Assembly: GCF_947241125.1 (NCBI RefSeq)
Contig: NZ_OX365700.1
Location: 3,504,001-3,568,000, forward strand
Reading direction: 5' to 3'
DNA from: Nitrospira tepida
GTDB taxonomy: Bacteria > Nitrospirota > Nitrospiria > Nitrospirales > Nitrospiraceae
Length of the DNA stretch: 64,000 nt
Shown here: piece by piece, positions 25,024 through 33,787 of the stretch
How positions within the stretch are numbered: position 1 is the first letter of the stretch
Layout of the letters: each line of letters begins with the position of its first letter
The notes under the pieces: generated by a model
What the model saw: only the letters and a program-made list of their open reading frames with translations
What the model was told of the DNA's origin: nothing
Database searches by the model: none
Made by a program: the position numbers and the translations under genes

Positions 25024-27327
25024 ATGACAAACTGGTGGGAGTCACGAAGCCTGACGACAAAGATCCTGATCGGAACCGTCTCGACAGTGCTCATCGTGTT
25101 GAGCTGTCTGGCTTATTGGATCGGCGATCAGATGCGAAGCAGCGTACGTGACCGGCTGCAGGAGCGCAGTCTGGTCATTCAGAAGCAGATTGAGGTGACC
25201 CGCGCGTACATCGCGGGCCAGTATATCGCCAAGATCAAGAACGCCGGCGACGGCAAGATCAAGATCTCACAGGACCATACCGCGCCGGATACGGTTCCCC
25301 TGCCCGCCACCGCCACCAGGGAAATGTCGGAGGAACTGAGCAAAGACGGATTCTATTCGGCCCGCGTGATCAGCCGCACCCCCTTGAATCCGGCCAACAG
25401 TCCCCAGGGATCATTCGAGGAGGACGCGATCAAGGCGCTGGAGGCGGGCGAGAAGGAAGTGACCCGCGTGGAACCGGTCGACGGGATCATGATGTTCCGC
25501 CGTCTGACGCCGGACATCATCAAGAACGAAGCCTGCATCAGTTGCCACGCCGGGAAGAAGATGGGCGAGATGGTGGGAGCGATTTCCATTCAGATCCCCA
25601 TGACCAAGGCCCTCGCCCAGATCGACCACAGCGTGAACATCCTGTATACGGCATCGGGCATTTCCGCCGTCATCCTCGCCGGCGTGCTGTTCGTCCTGTT
25701 GCGCAGCCAGGTCCTGGTTCCCATCCAACGCCTCAGTTCGGTCGTGGAACAGCTCACCAAAGGCAACTACGGCGCCCGCGTCGCCGTGACCAATCGGGAC
25801 GAAATCGGCGAGACCGGCCGCGCCTTCAACCAGATGGCCGAACAACTGCACAGGTCTCTGGAAGAGCAGAAGAAGGCGATGGCCGAGGTCAAGGGCATCA
25901 CCAATGCGGTCAACAAGGCCCAAGCCGCCGTCGAGTTCAATCTGGACGGCACGATCCTCACCGCCAACGACAATTTCCTCGCCGCCCTCGGCTACCAACT
26001 GGCCGAAATCCAAGGCCAGCATCATCGCCTGTTCTGCGAGCCCGCCTACGCCGCCTCCGGCGACTACCAGGCCTTCTGGGCCAAGCTCGCCCGGGGTGAG
26101 TTCGAGGTCGGCACCTATCGCTTCCTCGGCAAGGGCGGCAAGGAAGTCTGGCTCCAGGCCTCTTATAACCCGATCCTGGATGCCGCCGGGAAGCCCTATA
26201 AGGTCGTCAACTTCGCCTCCGACATCACCGCGCAGAAAAAGGCGCAACTGGAGCAAGAGCACCTGGTCACGGAAGCGCAGACGGTCTTGGGCGCCCTGGC
26301 CCAAGGCGATCTGACGCAGCACATGGCCGGGGCCTATCAGGGCGAATTGGAAAAATTGAAAGTCAGCGTCAATACCGCCATCGCCACCCTGCTGACCACC
26401 CTCACCACGGTCCGGGCCGCCGCCGAGAGCGTCAGCACCGGCGCCGAGCAGATCACCCGCGGCAACGAGGACCTCTCCCAGCGGACGGCCGAGCAAGCCA
26501 GCGCGCTGGAGGAGACCTCCGCCTCCATGGAACAAATGACCTCGACGGTGAAGCAGAACGCGGACAACGCCAAGCAGGCCAACCAGTTGGCCATCGCCGC
26601 CCGCGACATCGCCGATAAGGGCGGAGCCATCACGACCCGCGCCGTCAGCGCCATGGAGGAGATCAACAAGAGCAGCAAGAAGATCGCCGACATCATCACG
26701 GTGATCGACGAGATCGCCTTCCAGACCAACCTGCTGGCCTTGAACGCGGCGGTGGAGGCGGCCCGGGCCGGGGAGCATGGCCGCGGGTTTGCGGTCGTGG
26801 CGGCGGAGGTGCGAAATCTCGCGCAGCGCTCGGCCACCGCGGCCAAGGAGATCAAGGGGTTGATCAATGAGTCGATCCAGCGAGTGACGGACGGGAGCGA
26901 GCTGGTCAATCAGTCGGGCAAGACGCTCGATGAGATCGTGGGCTCGGTCAAGCGGGTGACGGACATCATCGCCGAGATCGCCGCGGCCTCGCAAGAGCAG
27001 GCCCAAGGGATCGATCAGGTCACGAAGGCCGTCAGCCAGATGGACGAGACCACGCAACAGAACGCGGCCTTGGTGGAGGAGACGACCAGCGCCAGCCAGT
27101 CGATGAAGGAGCAGGCGCAGGAGCTGATGCGCCAGGTGAACGGGTTCAAGATCCAGGGGACGGACAGCGGGCGAAGCCCGGTGGCCGCCCCTGTCCCGCG
27201 CCCGGCAACAAAACCGACCGCCGCCAAGCCGAAAGCGGCCTCGAAGTCCGAGCCGGCGACCGCCGCTGTGGGTGCCGGCAACGGCCATGATCGTCGCCGC
27301 AAGGACGACGACTTTGAAGAGTTCTAG
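25024..27327 (+). CDS. Methyl-accepting chemotaxis protein with periplasmic c-type heme motif and PAS domain
   Basis: The 767-residue receptor has a first membrane helix (about 11-33) and a periplasmic DUF3365/Tll0287-like domain with one heme-attachment motif CISCH (171-175). A second membrane helix (about 205-230) leads to HAMP, a PAS domain (about 305-420; [20 protein letters not shown]) and the MCP hairpin tip [21 protein letters not shown] Pro/Ala/Lys tail ends in DFEEF, resembling the CheR/CheB docking pentapeptide. Heme plus PAS suggests redox, oxygen or NO sensing. AGGAGG sits five bases before the ATG at 25024; the ATG at 25021 is closer than ideal. Confidence 0.93.
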   Translation: MTNWWESRSLTTKILIGTVSTVLIVLSCLAYWIGDQMRSSVRDRLQERSLVIQKQIEVTRAYIAGQYIAKIKNAGDGKIKISQDHTAPDTVPLPATATREMSEELSKDGFYSARVISRTPLNPANSPQGSFEEDAIKALEAGEKEVTRVEPVDGIMMFRRLTPDIIKNEACISCHAGKKMGEMVGAISIQIPMTKALAQIDHSVNILYTASGISAVILAGVLFVLLRSQVLVPIQRLSSVVEQLTKGNYGARVAVTNRDEIGETGRAFNQMAEQLHRSLEEQKKAMAEVKGITNAVNKAQAAVEFNLDGTILTANDNFLAALGYQLAEIQGQHHRLFCEPAYAASGDYQAFWAKLARGEFEVGTYRFLGKGGKEVWLQASYNPILDAAGKPYKVVNFASDITAQKKAQLEQEHLVTEAQTVLGALAQGDLTQHMAGAYQGELEKLKVSVNTAIATLLTTLTTVRAAAESVSTGAEQITRGNEDLSQRTAEQASALEETSASMEQMTSTVKQNADNAKQANQLAIAARDIADKGGAITTRAVSAMEEINKSSKKIADIITVIDEIAFQTNLLALNAAVEAARAGEHGRGFAVVAAEVRNLAQRSATAAKEIKGLINESIQRVTDGSELVNQSGKTLDEIVGSVKRVTDIIAEIAAASQEQAQGIDQVTKAVSQMDETTQQNAALVEETTSASQSMKEQAQELMRQVNGFKIQGTDSGRSPVAAPVPRPATKPTAAKPKAASKSEPATAAVGAGNGHDRRRKDDDFEEF

Positions 27328-27332
27328 GGAAT

Positions 27333-27390
27333 AGTGAGGAGTGAAGAGTGAGAAGGGAGGAGGCGCGGCCTTCACAGACGCCCTCCTCCC
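27333..27390. repeat. 7-bp AGTGAGG-type repeats running into a GC-rich inverted repeat after the receptor gene
   Basis: Four degenerate heptamers (AGTGAGG, AGTGAAG, AGTGAGA, AGGGAGG; 27333-27360) start just after the receptor stop codon. The last unit begins a hairpin: GGGAGGAGGCG (27355-27365) can pair with CGCCCTCCTCCC near 27379-27390. It may serve as a transcription terminator or pause between the receptor gene and cheR, though no U-tract follows. Confidence 0.6.
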
Positions 27391-27473
27391 ACATTGAAGA
27401 CCCGGAGCGGCCTGCTTGGCGTAGCTGATGCTCGTATGGCTTCCCACCCCAACGCGAACAGACACCCTGCCCT

Positions 27474-28292
27474 ATGGAATACAATCTGAGCGATCGGGAG
27501 TATGCGCAGTTTCGAGCGTTGATTTACGGCAAGAGCGGCATCGCCCTCGGCGACAACAAGAAGTCCTTGGTCATCTCCCGCCTCTCCAAACGACTGCGCG
27601 ATCTGGGCATGCCCGGCTTTCAGGCCTACTACGAACTGGTCGCGCAGGACCCCGAGGGGGAAGAATTCACCCGGATGCTCGACCTGATTTCCACGAACAA
27701 GACGGACTTCTTCCGGGAACCCAAACATTTCGAGTTTCTACGCGAGCAGATTCTGCCCGAACAACGCCGGTCCCGAAGCCTGCGCGTTTGGTCGTCTGCC
27801 TGCTCGACGGGCGAGGAGCCCTATTCCATCGCCATGACCCTATACGACGGAGTGGAGGAACCAGGCCAATGGGACTTCCGCATCCTCGCCTCGGACCTTT
27901 CCACGCGGGTCTTGGCCAAGGCGGCCTCCGGCATCTACGACCGGGAGCGGATCCGGGATCTTGATGCCGAGATGCTGCGCCGGCATTTCCTCCAAGGGCG
28001 AGGGGCGCATGAAGGCTGCGTCAAGATCAAGCCGCATCTCGGACGGATGATCTCGTTCCGCCGGCTCAATCTTATGGACGCCTCCTTTCCCATTAGGAGC
28101 CCGCTGGACGTGATCTTCTGCCGCAACGTGATGATCTACTTCGACCGGCCGACCCAGGAAACCCTGATCGCCAAATTTCACCGGTATCTGCGTCCGGGCG
28201 GCTACCTCTTCATCGGCCATTCCGAGAGCCTGCAATGGATCCGCCATTCCTTTCTCTCTCTGGCGCCCACCATTTACCGAAAGGCGGACTGA
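27474..28292 (+). CDS. cheR: Chemotaxis protein methyltransferase CheR
   Basis: The 272-residue protein has the CheR N-terminal helical domain (YNLSDREYAQFRALIYGKSG, LDLISTNKTDFFREPKHFEF) and an SAM-dependent methyltransferase domain with the binding motif RVWSSACSTGEEPYSIAM. Later come ASDLSTRVLAKAASGIYD, VIFCRNVMIYFDRPTQE and the GGYLFIGHSESL motif. It methylates receptor glutamates using S-adenosylmethionine, and would dock on the DFEEF tail of the neighbouring receptor. cheD starts four bases later. Confidence 0.96.
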   Translation: MEYNLSDREYAQFRALIYGKSGIALGDNKKSLVISRLSKRLRDLGMPGFQAYYELVAQDPEGEEFTRMLDLISTNKTDFFREPKHFEFLREQILPEQRRSRSLRVWSSACSTGEEPYSIAMTLYDGVEEPGQWDFRILASDLSTRVLAKAASGIYDRERIRDLDAEMLRRHFLQGRGAHEGCVKIKPHLGRMISFRRLNLMDASFPIRSPLDVIFCRNVMIYFDRPTQETLIAKFHRYLRPGGYLFIGHSESLQWIRHSFLSLAPTIYRKAD

Positions 28293-28296
28293 CGTG

Positions 28297-28905
28297 ATGC
28301 CGACACCCGACCAGACTGCCTTCGCCCATATCCGGCGCATGCGCGATCCCCGGTTTTCGGAAGAGATCGCGGCCATCCTGCCGGGAGAATTCTTCGTCAC
28401 ACGGGAGCCCATGATCATCTACACCGTGCTTGGCTCCTGCGTCTCGGCCTGCATTCGCGATCCGATTGCCGGCGTGGGCGGGATGAACCATTTCATGCTG
28501 CCGGCTCCAAAGGGAGACAGCCGCACCGACACCTGGGGCGAATCCACGCGCTACGGCTCCTACGCCATGGAGCGGGTGATCAACGAGATTCTGAAGCTGG
28601 GAGGCGTCAAGCATCGTCTCGAGATCAAGCTGTTCGGCGGCGGGAAGATCTATGACGGGGCCATGGACGTCGGAGCCAACAACGCGCGCTGGGTCCTCGA
28701 TTTCATGAAACGGGAGGGCTTCGTGCCGGCCAAGGCGGACCTCGGCGACGTGCACCCCCGCAAGGTGTACTTCTTCGCCCAGACCGGGCGAGTATTGGTG
28801 AAGAAGATCGAGCGGGTCAAAAACGACACGATCTTCGCACGCGAGGCGGAATATCAACAACGCCTGCAACGCGAGGCCGAGGCGAGCGACGTCACGCTCT
28901 TCTAA
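28297..28905 (+). CDS. cheD: Chemoreceptor glutamine deamidase CheD
   Basis: The 202-residue protein contains the CheD catalytic pattern: the Cys in YTVLGSCVSACIRDP, the His in GGMNHFMLP, and the downstream Thr/Ser region, plus LEIKLFGGGKIYDG. CheD deamidates receptor Gln residues and stimulates phosphatases of the CheC type; CheC is not seen here. The start is ATG 28297, with GTG 28294 as an alternative. The TAA stop lies inside a copy of the inverted end of the element found at 3798-4014. Confidence 0.95.
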   Translation: MPTPDQTAFAHIRRMRDPRFSEEIAAILPGEFFVTREPMIIYTVLGSCVSACIRDPIAGVGGMNHFMLPAPKGDSRTDTWGESTRYGSYAMERVINEILKLGGVKHRLEIKLFGGGKIYDGAMDVGANNARWVLDFMKREGFVPAKADLGDVHPRKVYFFAQTGRVLVKKIERVKNDTIFAREAEYQQRLQREAEASDVTLF

Positions 28906-28921
28906 CCCGCATTACTCATGA
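28902..28921. repeat. Solitary copy of the 20-bp element end at the cheD stop codon
   Basis: The sequence CTAACCCGCATTACTCATGA matches the left end of the 3798-4014 element at 18 of 20 positions. The TAA in it is the cheD stop codon. No facing inverted copy was found within the following 160 bp, so this is a solo or decayed end. Confidence 0.6.
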
Positions 28922-28961
28922 ACAGCCGGGCTGTACCCGCAAAGATTGGGCATGCAATTGC

Positions 28962-29019
28962 GTCAACCGTCAACCGAGGAGACCAGGTCGCGCCTGACGA
29001 ATGACGGTTGACGAATGAC
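28962..29019. repeat. Inverted array of 7-bp repeats (GTCAANC family), cheD-cheB gap
   Basis: Two GTCAACC units (28962-28975) are followed after about 18 bp by a partial unit and three reverse-complement units (GAATGAC, GGTTGAC, GAATGAC; 28999-29019). It lies 60 bp before the cheB start. Confidence 0.75.
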
Positions 29020-29081
29020 GTGTCTTGAGGGAACAGTTCCGTCACGAATCGTATGAACCATATAGGCTGAAGGGGAAGGCT

Positions 29082-30149
29082 ATGGGCAAGATCCGCACGT
29101 TGATCGTCGATGATTCGGCCCTGATCCGGCAGATCCTCACCGAACTCCTCTCCCGCGACCAGGAGATCGAGGTCATCGGCACGGCGCAGGACCCGTTCGT
29201 TGCGCGCGAGAAGATCAAGGCCATGAACCCCGACGTGATCACCCTCGATGTCGAGATGCCCCGGATGGACGGGTTGACGTTTCTGGAAAAGCTGATGGCC
29301 GCGCGCCCGATGCCGGTGGTCATGGTGAGCTCGCTGACGGAAACCGGTTGCCAGACCACGTTACGCGCGCTCGAGCTCGGCGCGGTCGATTTTGTCACCA
29401 AGCCCAAGATCGACGTCCGAGAAGGCATGACCGAGTTGGCTCGGGATCTGGTGGGAAAGATCAAGGCGGCGGCCTGTGCCAACGTGAAGCGCACCGCCTG
29501 GAAAGTCAAGGGAGGAGAGCCGTCTCCGACTCCCCAGGCCGCGCGTCTCGCGTCTTCGGGCGCCATGATCAAGACCACCGATACGATCATCGCCATCGGA
29601 GCCTCGACCGGCGGCACGGAAGCGCTTAAGGAAGTCCTTGAAGCCCTGCCGCCGAACACGCCGCCCATCATCATGACCCAACATATGCCGGAAAAGTTCA
29701 CCAAAACCTTTGCGGACCGGTTGAACCAGCTCTGCCGCATTTCGGTCAAGGAAGCCGAGGACGGCGACAGCGTGCTCCCCGGCCACGCGCTCCTGGCGCC
29801 CGGCAACTACCACATGGTCCTGGTCCGAAGCGGCGCCCGCTACAGCGTGAGGCTGACGCAGGAAGAGCCGGTGAACCGGCACCGCCCCTCCGTGGACGTG
29901 ATGTTCGATTCTGTCGCCCGCACGGCCGGCGCCAACAGCGTGGGAGTCATCCTGACCGGCATGGGAAACGACGGGGCGAAAGGACTCCTGGCCATGAAAC
30001 AGGCCGGCGCGATCACGATCGCCCAGGATGAAGCCACCTGTGTGGTGTTCGGGATGCCTAAGGAAGCGATCAAGCTGGGCGGCGTGGATCAGGTGCTGCC
30101 GCTCTCACAGATCGCCCAGGCCGTGCTCGACCGGATCAGCAAGAAATAG
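29082..30149 (+). CDS. cheB: Chemotaxis protein-glutamate methylesterase CheB
   Basis: The 355-residue protein has an N-terminal receiver ([20 protein letters not shown], phosphoacceptor Asp in [17 protein letters not shown], Lys in FVTKPK) and a C-terminal methylesterase domain. The catalytic Ser lies in [16 protein letters not shown], the His in [16 protein letters not shown] and the Asp in [14 protein letters not shown]. It removes receptor methyl groups opposite CheR and is activated by CheA. AAGGGGAAGG precedes the start. It ends the plus-strand operon and converges on motE, 21 bp away, with no strong terminator between them. Confidence 0.96.
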   Translation: MGKIRTLIVDDSALIRQILTELLSRDQEIEVIGTAQDPFVAREKIKAMNPDVITLDVEMPRMDGLTFLEKLMAARPMPVVMVSSLTETGCQTTLRALELGAVDFVTKPKIDVREGMTELARDLVGKIKAAACANVKRTAWKVKGGEPSPTPQAARLASSGAMIKTTDTIIAIGASTGGTEALKEVLEALPPNTPPIIMTQHMPEKFTKTFADRLNQLCRISVKEAEDGDSVLPGHALLAPGNYHMVLVRSGARYSVRLTQEEPVNRHRPSVDVMFDSVARTAGANSVGVILTGMGNDGAKGLLAMKQAGAITIAQDEATCVVFGMPKEAIKLGGVDQVLPLSQIAQAVLDRISKK

Positions 30150-30170
30150 CGGGATATTGAGAGAGCCTGC

Positions 30171-30920
30171 TCAGCGGGTCGCTTTGCTTGGCACGGAGGA
30201 AGCCGGCGCTGCCGCGGCGTTGACAATCTGCTCGGTCAATTTGGCAGCCTTGTCGGGTCTCACCTGGGCGAGGATCGCGCCCGCCGTCTTGCTCTTCACG
30301 GTCCGCAGCACCTGCACCGCCATCGGAGCCGGCATCTTTTCGATTCTGGCCGCGGCCTCTTCGGCCGGCATGCCCTCGTACATCTTGGCAACCACGTCCA
30401 GCTTCGCCTGAACCTCCGCCGCCTGCTGCCCGCGGGTCTTCTTGTCCCGCTCCTCCTTCGCCTGTTGAGCCTGGCGCTGCTTCTCCTCGAAGGCTTGGAC
30501 CGAGGCTTCGTAACGGGCCAAGAGGTCTTCGAGGTCGCTCTTGAGGTTCTCAAGCCGTTCTATTTCCGCCCGCAGCGATTCCTCCCGGCGATCGAGATGG
30601 CGCTTCCGCTGATCCAAGAGATCGAGCACCTCGCGAGGCACGTCAACGGCCGGTCCCTGTAGGCGCAGGTCCTGCGGCTCGCTTTCTCTTGTCTCTTCGC
30701 GCCCCCTCCCCGTCTCCCTGTCGTCCGAACCTCTTGCGGGCGGCGCGTCGCGGGGCGACTCGGGAACCGCCTCCAATTGGCCGGCAGAGACCGACGCGAT
30801 ATGCTGAACCGAAACGGCCATCCCCGGAACGCTCGCGGCCAAGACGGACCAGAGGATCAATCGAAGGACATCTCGGCGGACCGGACGGACCTGGGTCAGT
30901 GCTTGCTCCTGCTCGCGCAT
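30171..30920 (-). CDS. MotE-like flagellar protein (MgtE-N domain)
   Basis: The 249-residue protein has one N-terminal membrane helix (about 21-40, LRLILWSVLAASVPGMAV), a Pro/Arg/Glu linker, a coiled coil (about 105-170, rich in Arg, Glu and Gln) and a C-terminal MgtE intracellular-N domain with MYEGMPAEEAAARIEKMPAP. This matches MotE, a periplasmic chaperone-like protein encoded next to fliJ in many non-enteric bacteria. The start codon overlaps the fliJ stop (TGATG); longer frames run back through fliJ. Confidence 0.82.
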   Translation of the reverse strand: MREQEQALTQVRPVRRDVLRLILWSVLAASVPGMAVSVQHIASVSAGQLEAVPESPRDAPPARGSDDRETGRGREETRESEPQDLRLQGPAVDVPREVLDLLDQRKRHLDRREESLRAEIERLENLKSDLEDLLARYEASVQAFEEKQRQAQQAKEERDKKTRGQQAAEVQAKLDVVAKMYEGMPAEEAAARIEKMPAPMAVQVLRTVKSKTAGAILAQVRPDKAAKLTEQIVNAAAAPASSVPSKATR

Positions 30921-31351
30921 CACGAGGAGTCCCTCGCCCACCGGTGACCGGCCAAGTCGTCGAGCATTCGTTGTTCGAGACGTCGCTGTATCTGCTGCTT
31001 CCGGTCGGCCGCCCGTTTCATCACCAACTCGATCTTCCTGCGATCGCGGACGGCCTCCATCAGCTCTGCCTGCTTCTTGGTTCGTCGATCCATCGCCGCG
31101 GCAACCGCCCGATCGACGTTCGTCACGGTCATCTGGATGGCGTTCCACTCGCCCAACCATCCGTGCGCCAGTCCCGCCTCGACCCCCCGTCGGGCTTCCG
31201 TCAAGAGCCGATCCGCGTCGTCATCCGAGATCCGTTGCCATTGTGCGCGGACCTCGTGGACCTTCTGCACGGCCCGGTCGAGTTCCGCCAGCTCCATCCG
31301 CAAAGCCTCCTCGACCTGCACCCGGTACCGGTACAGCCGCGCCCAGCTCAT
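30920..31351 (-). CDS. fliJ: Flagellar export protein FliJ
   Basis: The 143-residue product is almost entirely alpha-helical coiled coil, highly charged, of the size and position of FliJ, beginning MSWARLYRYRVQVEEALRME. FliJ is the central stalk of the FliI hexamer and helps couple export to the FlhA gate. The call rests mainly on size, coiled coil and position: it overlaps the fliI end by four bases (ATGA) and precedes motE. Confidence 0.88.
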   Translation of the reverse strand: MSWARLYRYRVQVEEALRMELAELDRAVQKVHEVRAQWQRISDDDADRLLTEARRGVEAGLAHGWLGEWNAIQMTVTNVDRAVAAAMDRRTKKQAELMEAVRDRRKIELVMKRAADRKQQIQRRLEQRMLDDLAGHRWARDSS

Positions 31352-32655
31352 CCCGCCTGCCCGGCCAATTTGATCAACGCCTCGACGGAGGCGGGAAAGC
31401 TCGCGCGCTCGTCCTTCTCCTGCCTCAGATAGGCATGGATCGCCTCGATCATGCCGACCGCGCGGTCCAGTTTCGGATTGACGCCCGGCTTATAGGCCCC
31501 CACGGTGATCAGGTCTTCGGCCCGCTGATAAGTGGCCATCAACTCGACGACGGTGCGCGCGGCTGCATGGTGAGCAGGCGTGATGATCCCGTGCATGACC
31601 CGGCTCGTGCTCTGGAGAATATCAATGGCCGGATAGTGATTCCGCGAGGCCAGATCACGGGACAGCACGATATGTCCGTCGAGGATCGAGCGGGCGGAAT
31701 CGGCGATCGGATCGTTCAGATCGTCCCCCTCGACGAGAATCGTATAGAGCCCGGTCAGGGTTCCGCTGCCCTCGCAGGTCCCGACGCGCTCCAGCAGTCT
31801 CGGCAGCAGGGAGAACACGGAAGGCGTGTAGCCTTTGCTCGTCGGCGGCTCCCCGATCGCCAGGCCGACCTCGCGCTGCCCCTGCGCGAACCTCGTGAGC
31901 GAATCCATGAGTAACAGCACGTGCCGCCCCTGATCCCGGAAGTATTCGGCGATGGCGGTCGCCAGGAAGGCCCCGCGAATCCGCACGAGCGGGGGCTGGT
32001 CCGAGGTGGAGGCGACGACCACGGTGCGCTGCATCCCGTCCGGCCGGAGATCGCGTTCGAGAAACTCCTTCACCTCGCGGCCCCGCTCGCCGATCAGCGC
32101 GATCACGCTCACGTCCGCCACCACGTTCCGGCTCAACATCCCCAACAAAATACTCTTCCCCACGCCGGCCCCGGCGAAGATGCCGATCTTCTGCCCCAGG
32201 CCGCAGGTCAGGAGACCGTTGATGGCCCGCACCCCAAGGTCGAGCGGTTGGGTGATACGCCGGCGATGAAGCGGATTAAGCGGCGATTGATAGAGCGGGT
32301 ATTCGCTTTCCGCCTCGATCGACCCCTTTTCATCAAGCGGCTGGCCCAGCCCGTCCAACACACGCCCGAGCAGTTTGGGCCCGACCGTGACGGACGCCTG
32401 CCGCCCTTTGGTCATCAGTCGGCTGGCCGGACCGATGCCGCGCATGTCACCCAACGGCATGAGCATGATGCGATCGCCGCGGAATCCGACCACTTCGGCC
32501 GTGAGCGGCGCCGTGCCGTCCTCGCGCGTGACTTCGCACAGCTCCCCGATGGTCGTGGCCGTGCCGTATCCTTCGAGCACGATCCCGGCTGCCTGGGCGA
32601 TCCGCCCGTGCACGGTCAAGGGATCAAGCCCTTCAAACAAGTCGAGCCGCTTCAC
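31348..32655 (-). CDS. fliI: Flagellar export ATPase FliI
   Basis: The 435-residue protein is a F1-beta-like ATPase: Walker A GIFAGAGVGKSILLGML, then DVSVIALIGERGREVKEFLE, Walker B HVLLLMDSLTRFAQGQREVG, and the export-ATPase signature GEPPTSKGYTPSVFSLLPRL. It energises substrate unloading in the cytoplasm at the base of the flagellum, regulated by FliH. It overlaps the REC-FliH gene by four bases upstream and fliJ by four bases downstream. Confidence 0.97.
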   Translation of the reverse strand: MKRLDLFEGLDPLTVHGRIAQAAGIVLEGYGTATTIGELCEVTREDGTAPLTAEVVGFRGDRIMLMPLGDMRGIGPASRLMTKGRQASVTVGPKLLGRVLDGLGQPLDEKGSIEAESEYPLYQSPLNPLHRRRITQPLDLGVRAINGLLTCGLGQKIGIFAGAGVGKSILLGMLSRNVVADVSVIALIGERGREVKEFLERDLRPDGMQRTVVVASTSDQPPLVRIRGAFLATAIAEYFRDQGRHVLLLMDSLTRFAQGQREVGLAIGEPPTSKGYTPSVFSLLPRLLERVGTCEGSGTLTGLYTILVEGDDLNDPIADSARSILDGHIVLSRDLASRNHYPAIDILQSTSRVMHGIITPAHHAAARTVVELMATYQRAEDLITVGAYKPGVNPKLDRAVGMIEAIHAYLRQEKDERASFPASVEALIKLAGQAG

Positions 32656-33743
32656 GCGCCCTGGCCCTTCCTTAAGGCCTCTGCAATCCTGGCCAACTGT
32701 CCGTCGAGCGTCGCATCGACACAGTGCGTCGGCGTCTGGACCAGACAGCCGCCCGGCGCAATGGCCGGATCGGCCTCCAACCGGACCGTCACGGGTCCGT
32801 CGCAGACGGCGGCCAACCGATCGTGCGCCGCTTCCAACGTGGGCAGATCGCGAGGATGCGCAAGAATTCTGATGAGCGGGCTCTCCCGTACCCGCTGCAC
32901 GGCCTGCCTGGCCTGTTCGACGATCAGGTCGCGCTTCTCCTCGGCGCAGGCATGCACCACCTTGCGGGCGATCTCGAAGGCCAACTGGGCCGCCTCCGAT
33001 TCAACCAGCTTGGGTACGTCGGCACAGGCCTCCGCCAACCGGCGAACAGCCTCGACCAGATACTGTTCCTGCTGTTTGGCCAACACGATCTGCTCGTCGG
33101 CCCGGCGTAGCCCCTCTGCTAGGCCCCGCTCGTATTCCTGTGCGCGCGTTGAGGAAGCGCGATGTGATCCCGTCTGGACGGCTTCTCCCCGCTCGTCCAA
33201 ATCCGCCAGGCGAAAGGCATTCACGTGCAGTCCCTGCATCTTGCAGACGGTCTGCTTCAAGACCCGGTTCTCCTGGCGGAGTCGTTGCATCTCAAGCACG
33301 CGCCGGATCGCTATCAGCACGTCGTTGGGTTTGAACGGCTTGGTGAGCATGTCGGCCGCGCCCACCCTCATCGCCTTCACCGCCAACTCGACCGTGCCGT
33401 GTCCGGTAATTATGATCGCGACCGCCTTGGGGTCCTTGAGGGTCGCCTGTTCGAGCAGCGAGAGCCCGTCCATATCGGGCAACTGGTAGTCCACCAGCAG
33501 GACGGATGCCGGGTGGTCGGCGATGGCCCGAAGGCCGGCCTGTCCGGTTTCGGCCGATCTGACGGCGAACCCGTTCTGCGCCAGCAGGCGGGTCAGGAGT
33601 GCTCGCACACTCTCCTCATCTTCAATGACGAGGACCTGCGTCGGCCCGCCACTCCAAGGAAGGGGCTCCTCCCGGGGAACCGGCTCCCCGCCGGTCCCGA
33701 ACGACTGGAAGGAATCATGCCGCCCGGATGAAGCCGTCACCAT
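32652..33743 (-). CDS. fliH: Receiver-FliH fusion: NtrC-type REC domain joined to flagellar export regulator FliH
   Basis: The 363-residue protein is one uninterrupted frame. Residues about 36-150 form a complete response-regulator receiver: EDE at 41-43, phosphoacceptor Asp85 in LLVDYQLPDMDG, Thr113 in IIITGHG, Lys135 in MLTKPFKP. A helical linker (EMQRLRQENRVLKQ) leads to a FliH-like part starting near VNAFRLADLDERGEA. A coiled coil follows, then the FliH C-terminal signature DPAIAPGGCLVQT with VDATLDGQLARIAEAL. The operon position (after fliG, before fliI, ATGA overlap) is that of fliH. The fusion suggests that phosphorylation could modulate the export ATPase. The start at 33743 has no strong ribosome binding site. 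Confidence 0.93.
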   Translation of the reverse strand: MVTASSGRHDSFQSFGTGGEPVPREEPLPWSGGPTQVLVIEDEESVRALLTRLLAQNGFAVRSAETGQAGLRAIADHPASVLLVDYQLPDMDGLSLLEQATLKDPKAVAIIITGHGTVELAVKAMRVGAADMLTKPFKPNDVLIAIRRVLEMQRLRQENRVLKQTVCKMQGLHVNAFRLADLDERGEAVQTGSHRASSTRAQEYERGLAEGLRRADEQIVLAKQQEQYLVEAVRRLAEACADVPKLVESEAAQLAFEIARKVVHACAEEKRDLIVEQARQAVQRVRESPLIRILAHPRDLPTLEAAHDRLAAVCDGPVTVRLEADPAIAPGGCLVQTPTHCVDATLDGQLARIAEALRKGQGA

Positions 33744-33787
33744 CCGCTCGCCTGCGCGATGCCCGTCACCTGTTGTGCCATGGGGCG

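Noticed and set aside
25411-27465. 684-codon minus-strand open frame opposite the chemoreceptor
   Set aside because: It is a GC-driven antisense shadow: Gly/Leu/Arg/Asp-rich with no domain, no ribosome binding site, and the opposite strand encodes a clear receptor.
33744-33787. 14-codon ORF between fliG and the REC-FliH gene
   Set aside because: It is very short, out of frame with FliH, and starts without a ribosome binding site; at most it affects initiation of the downstream start.
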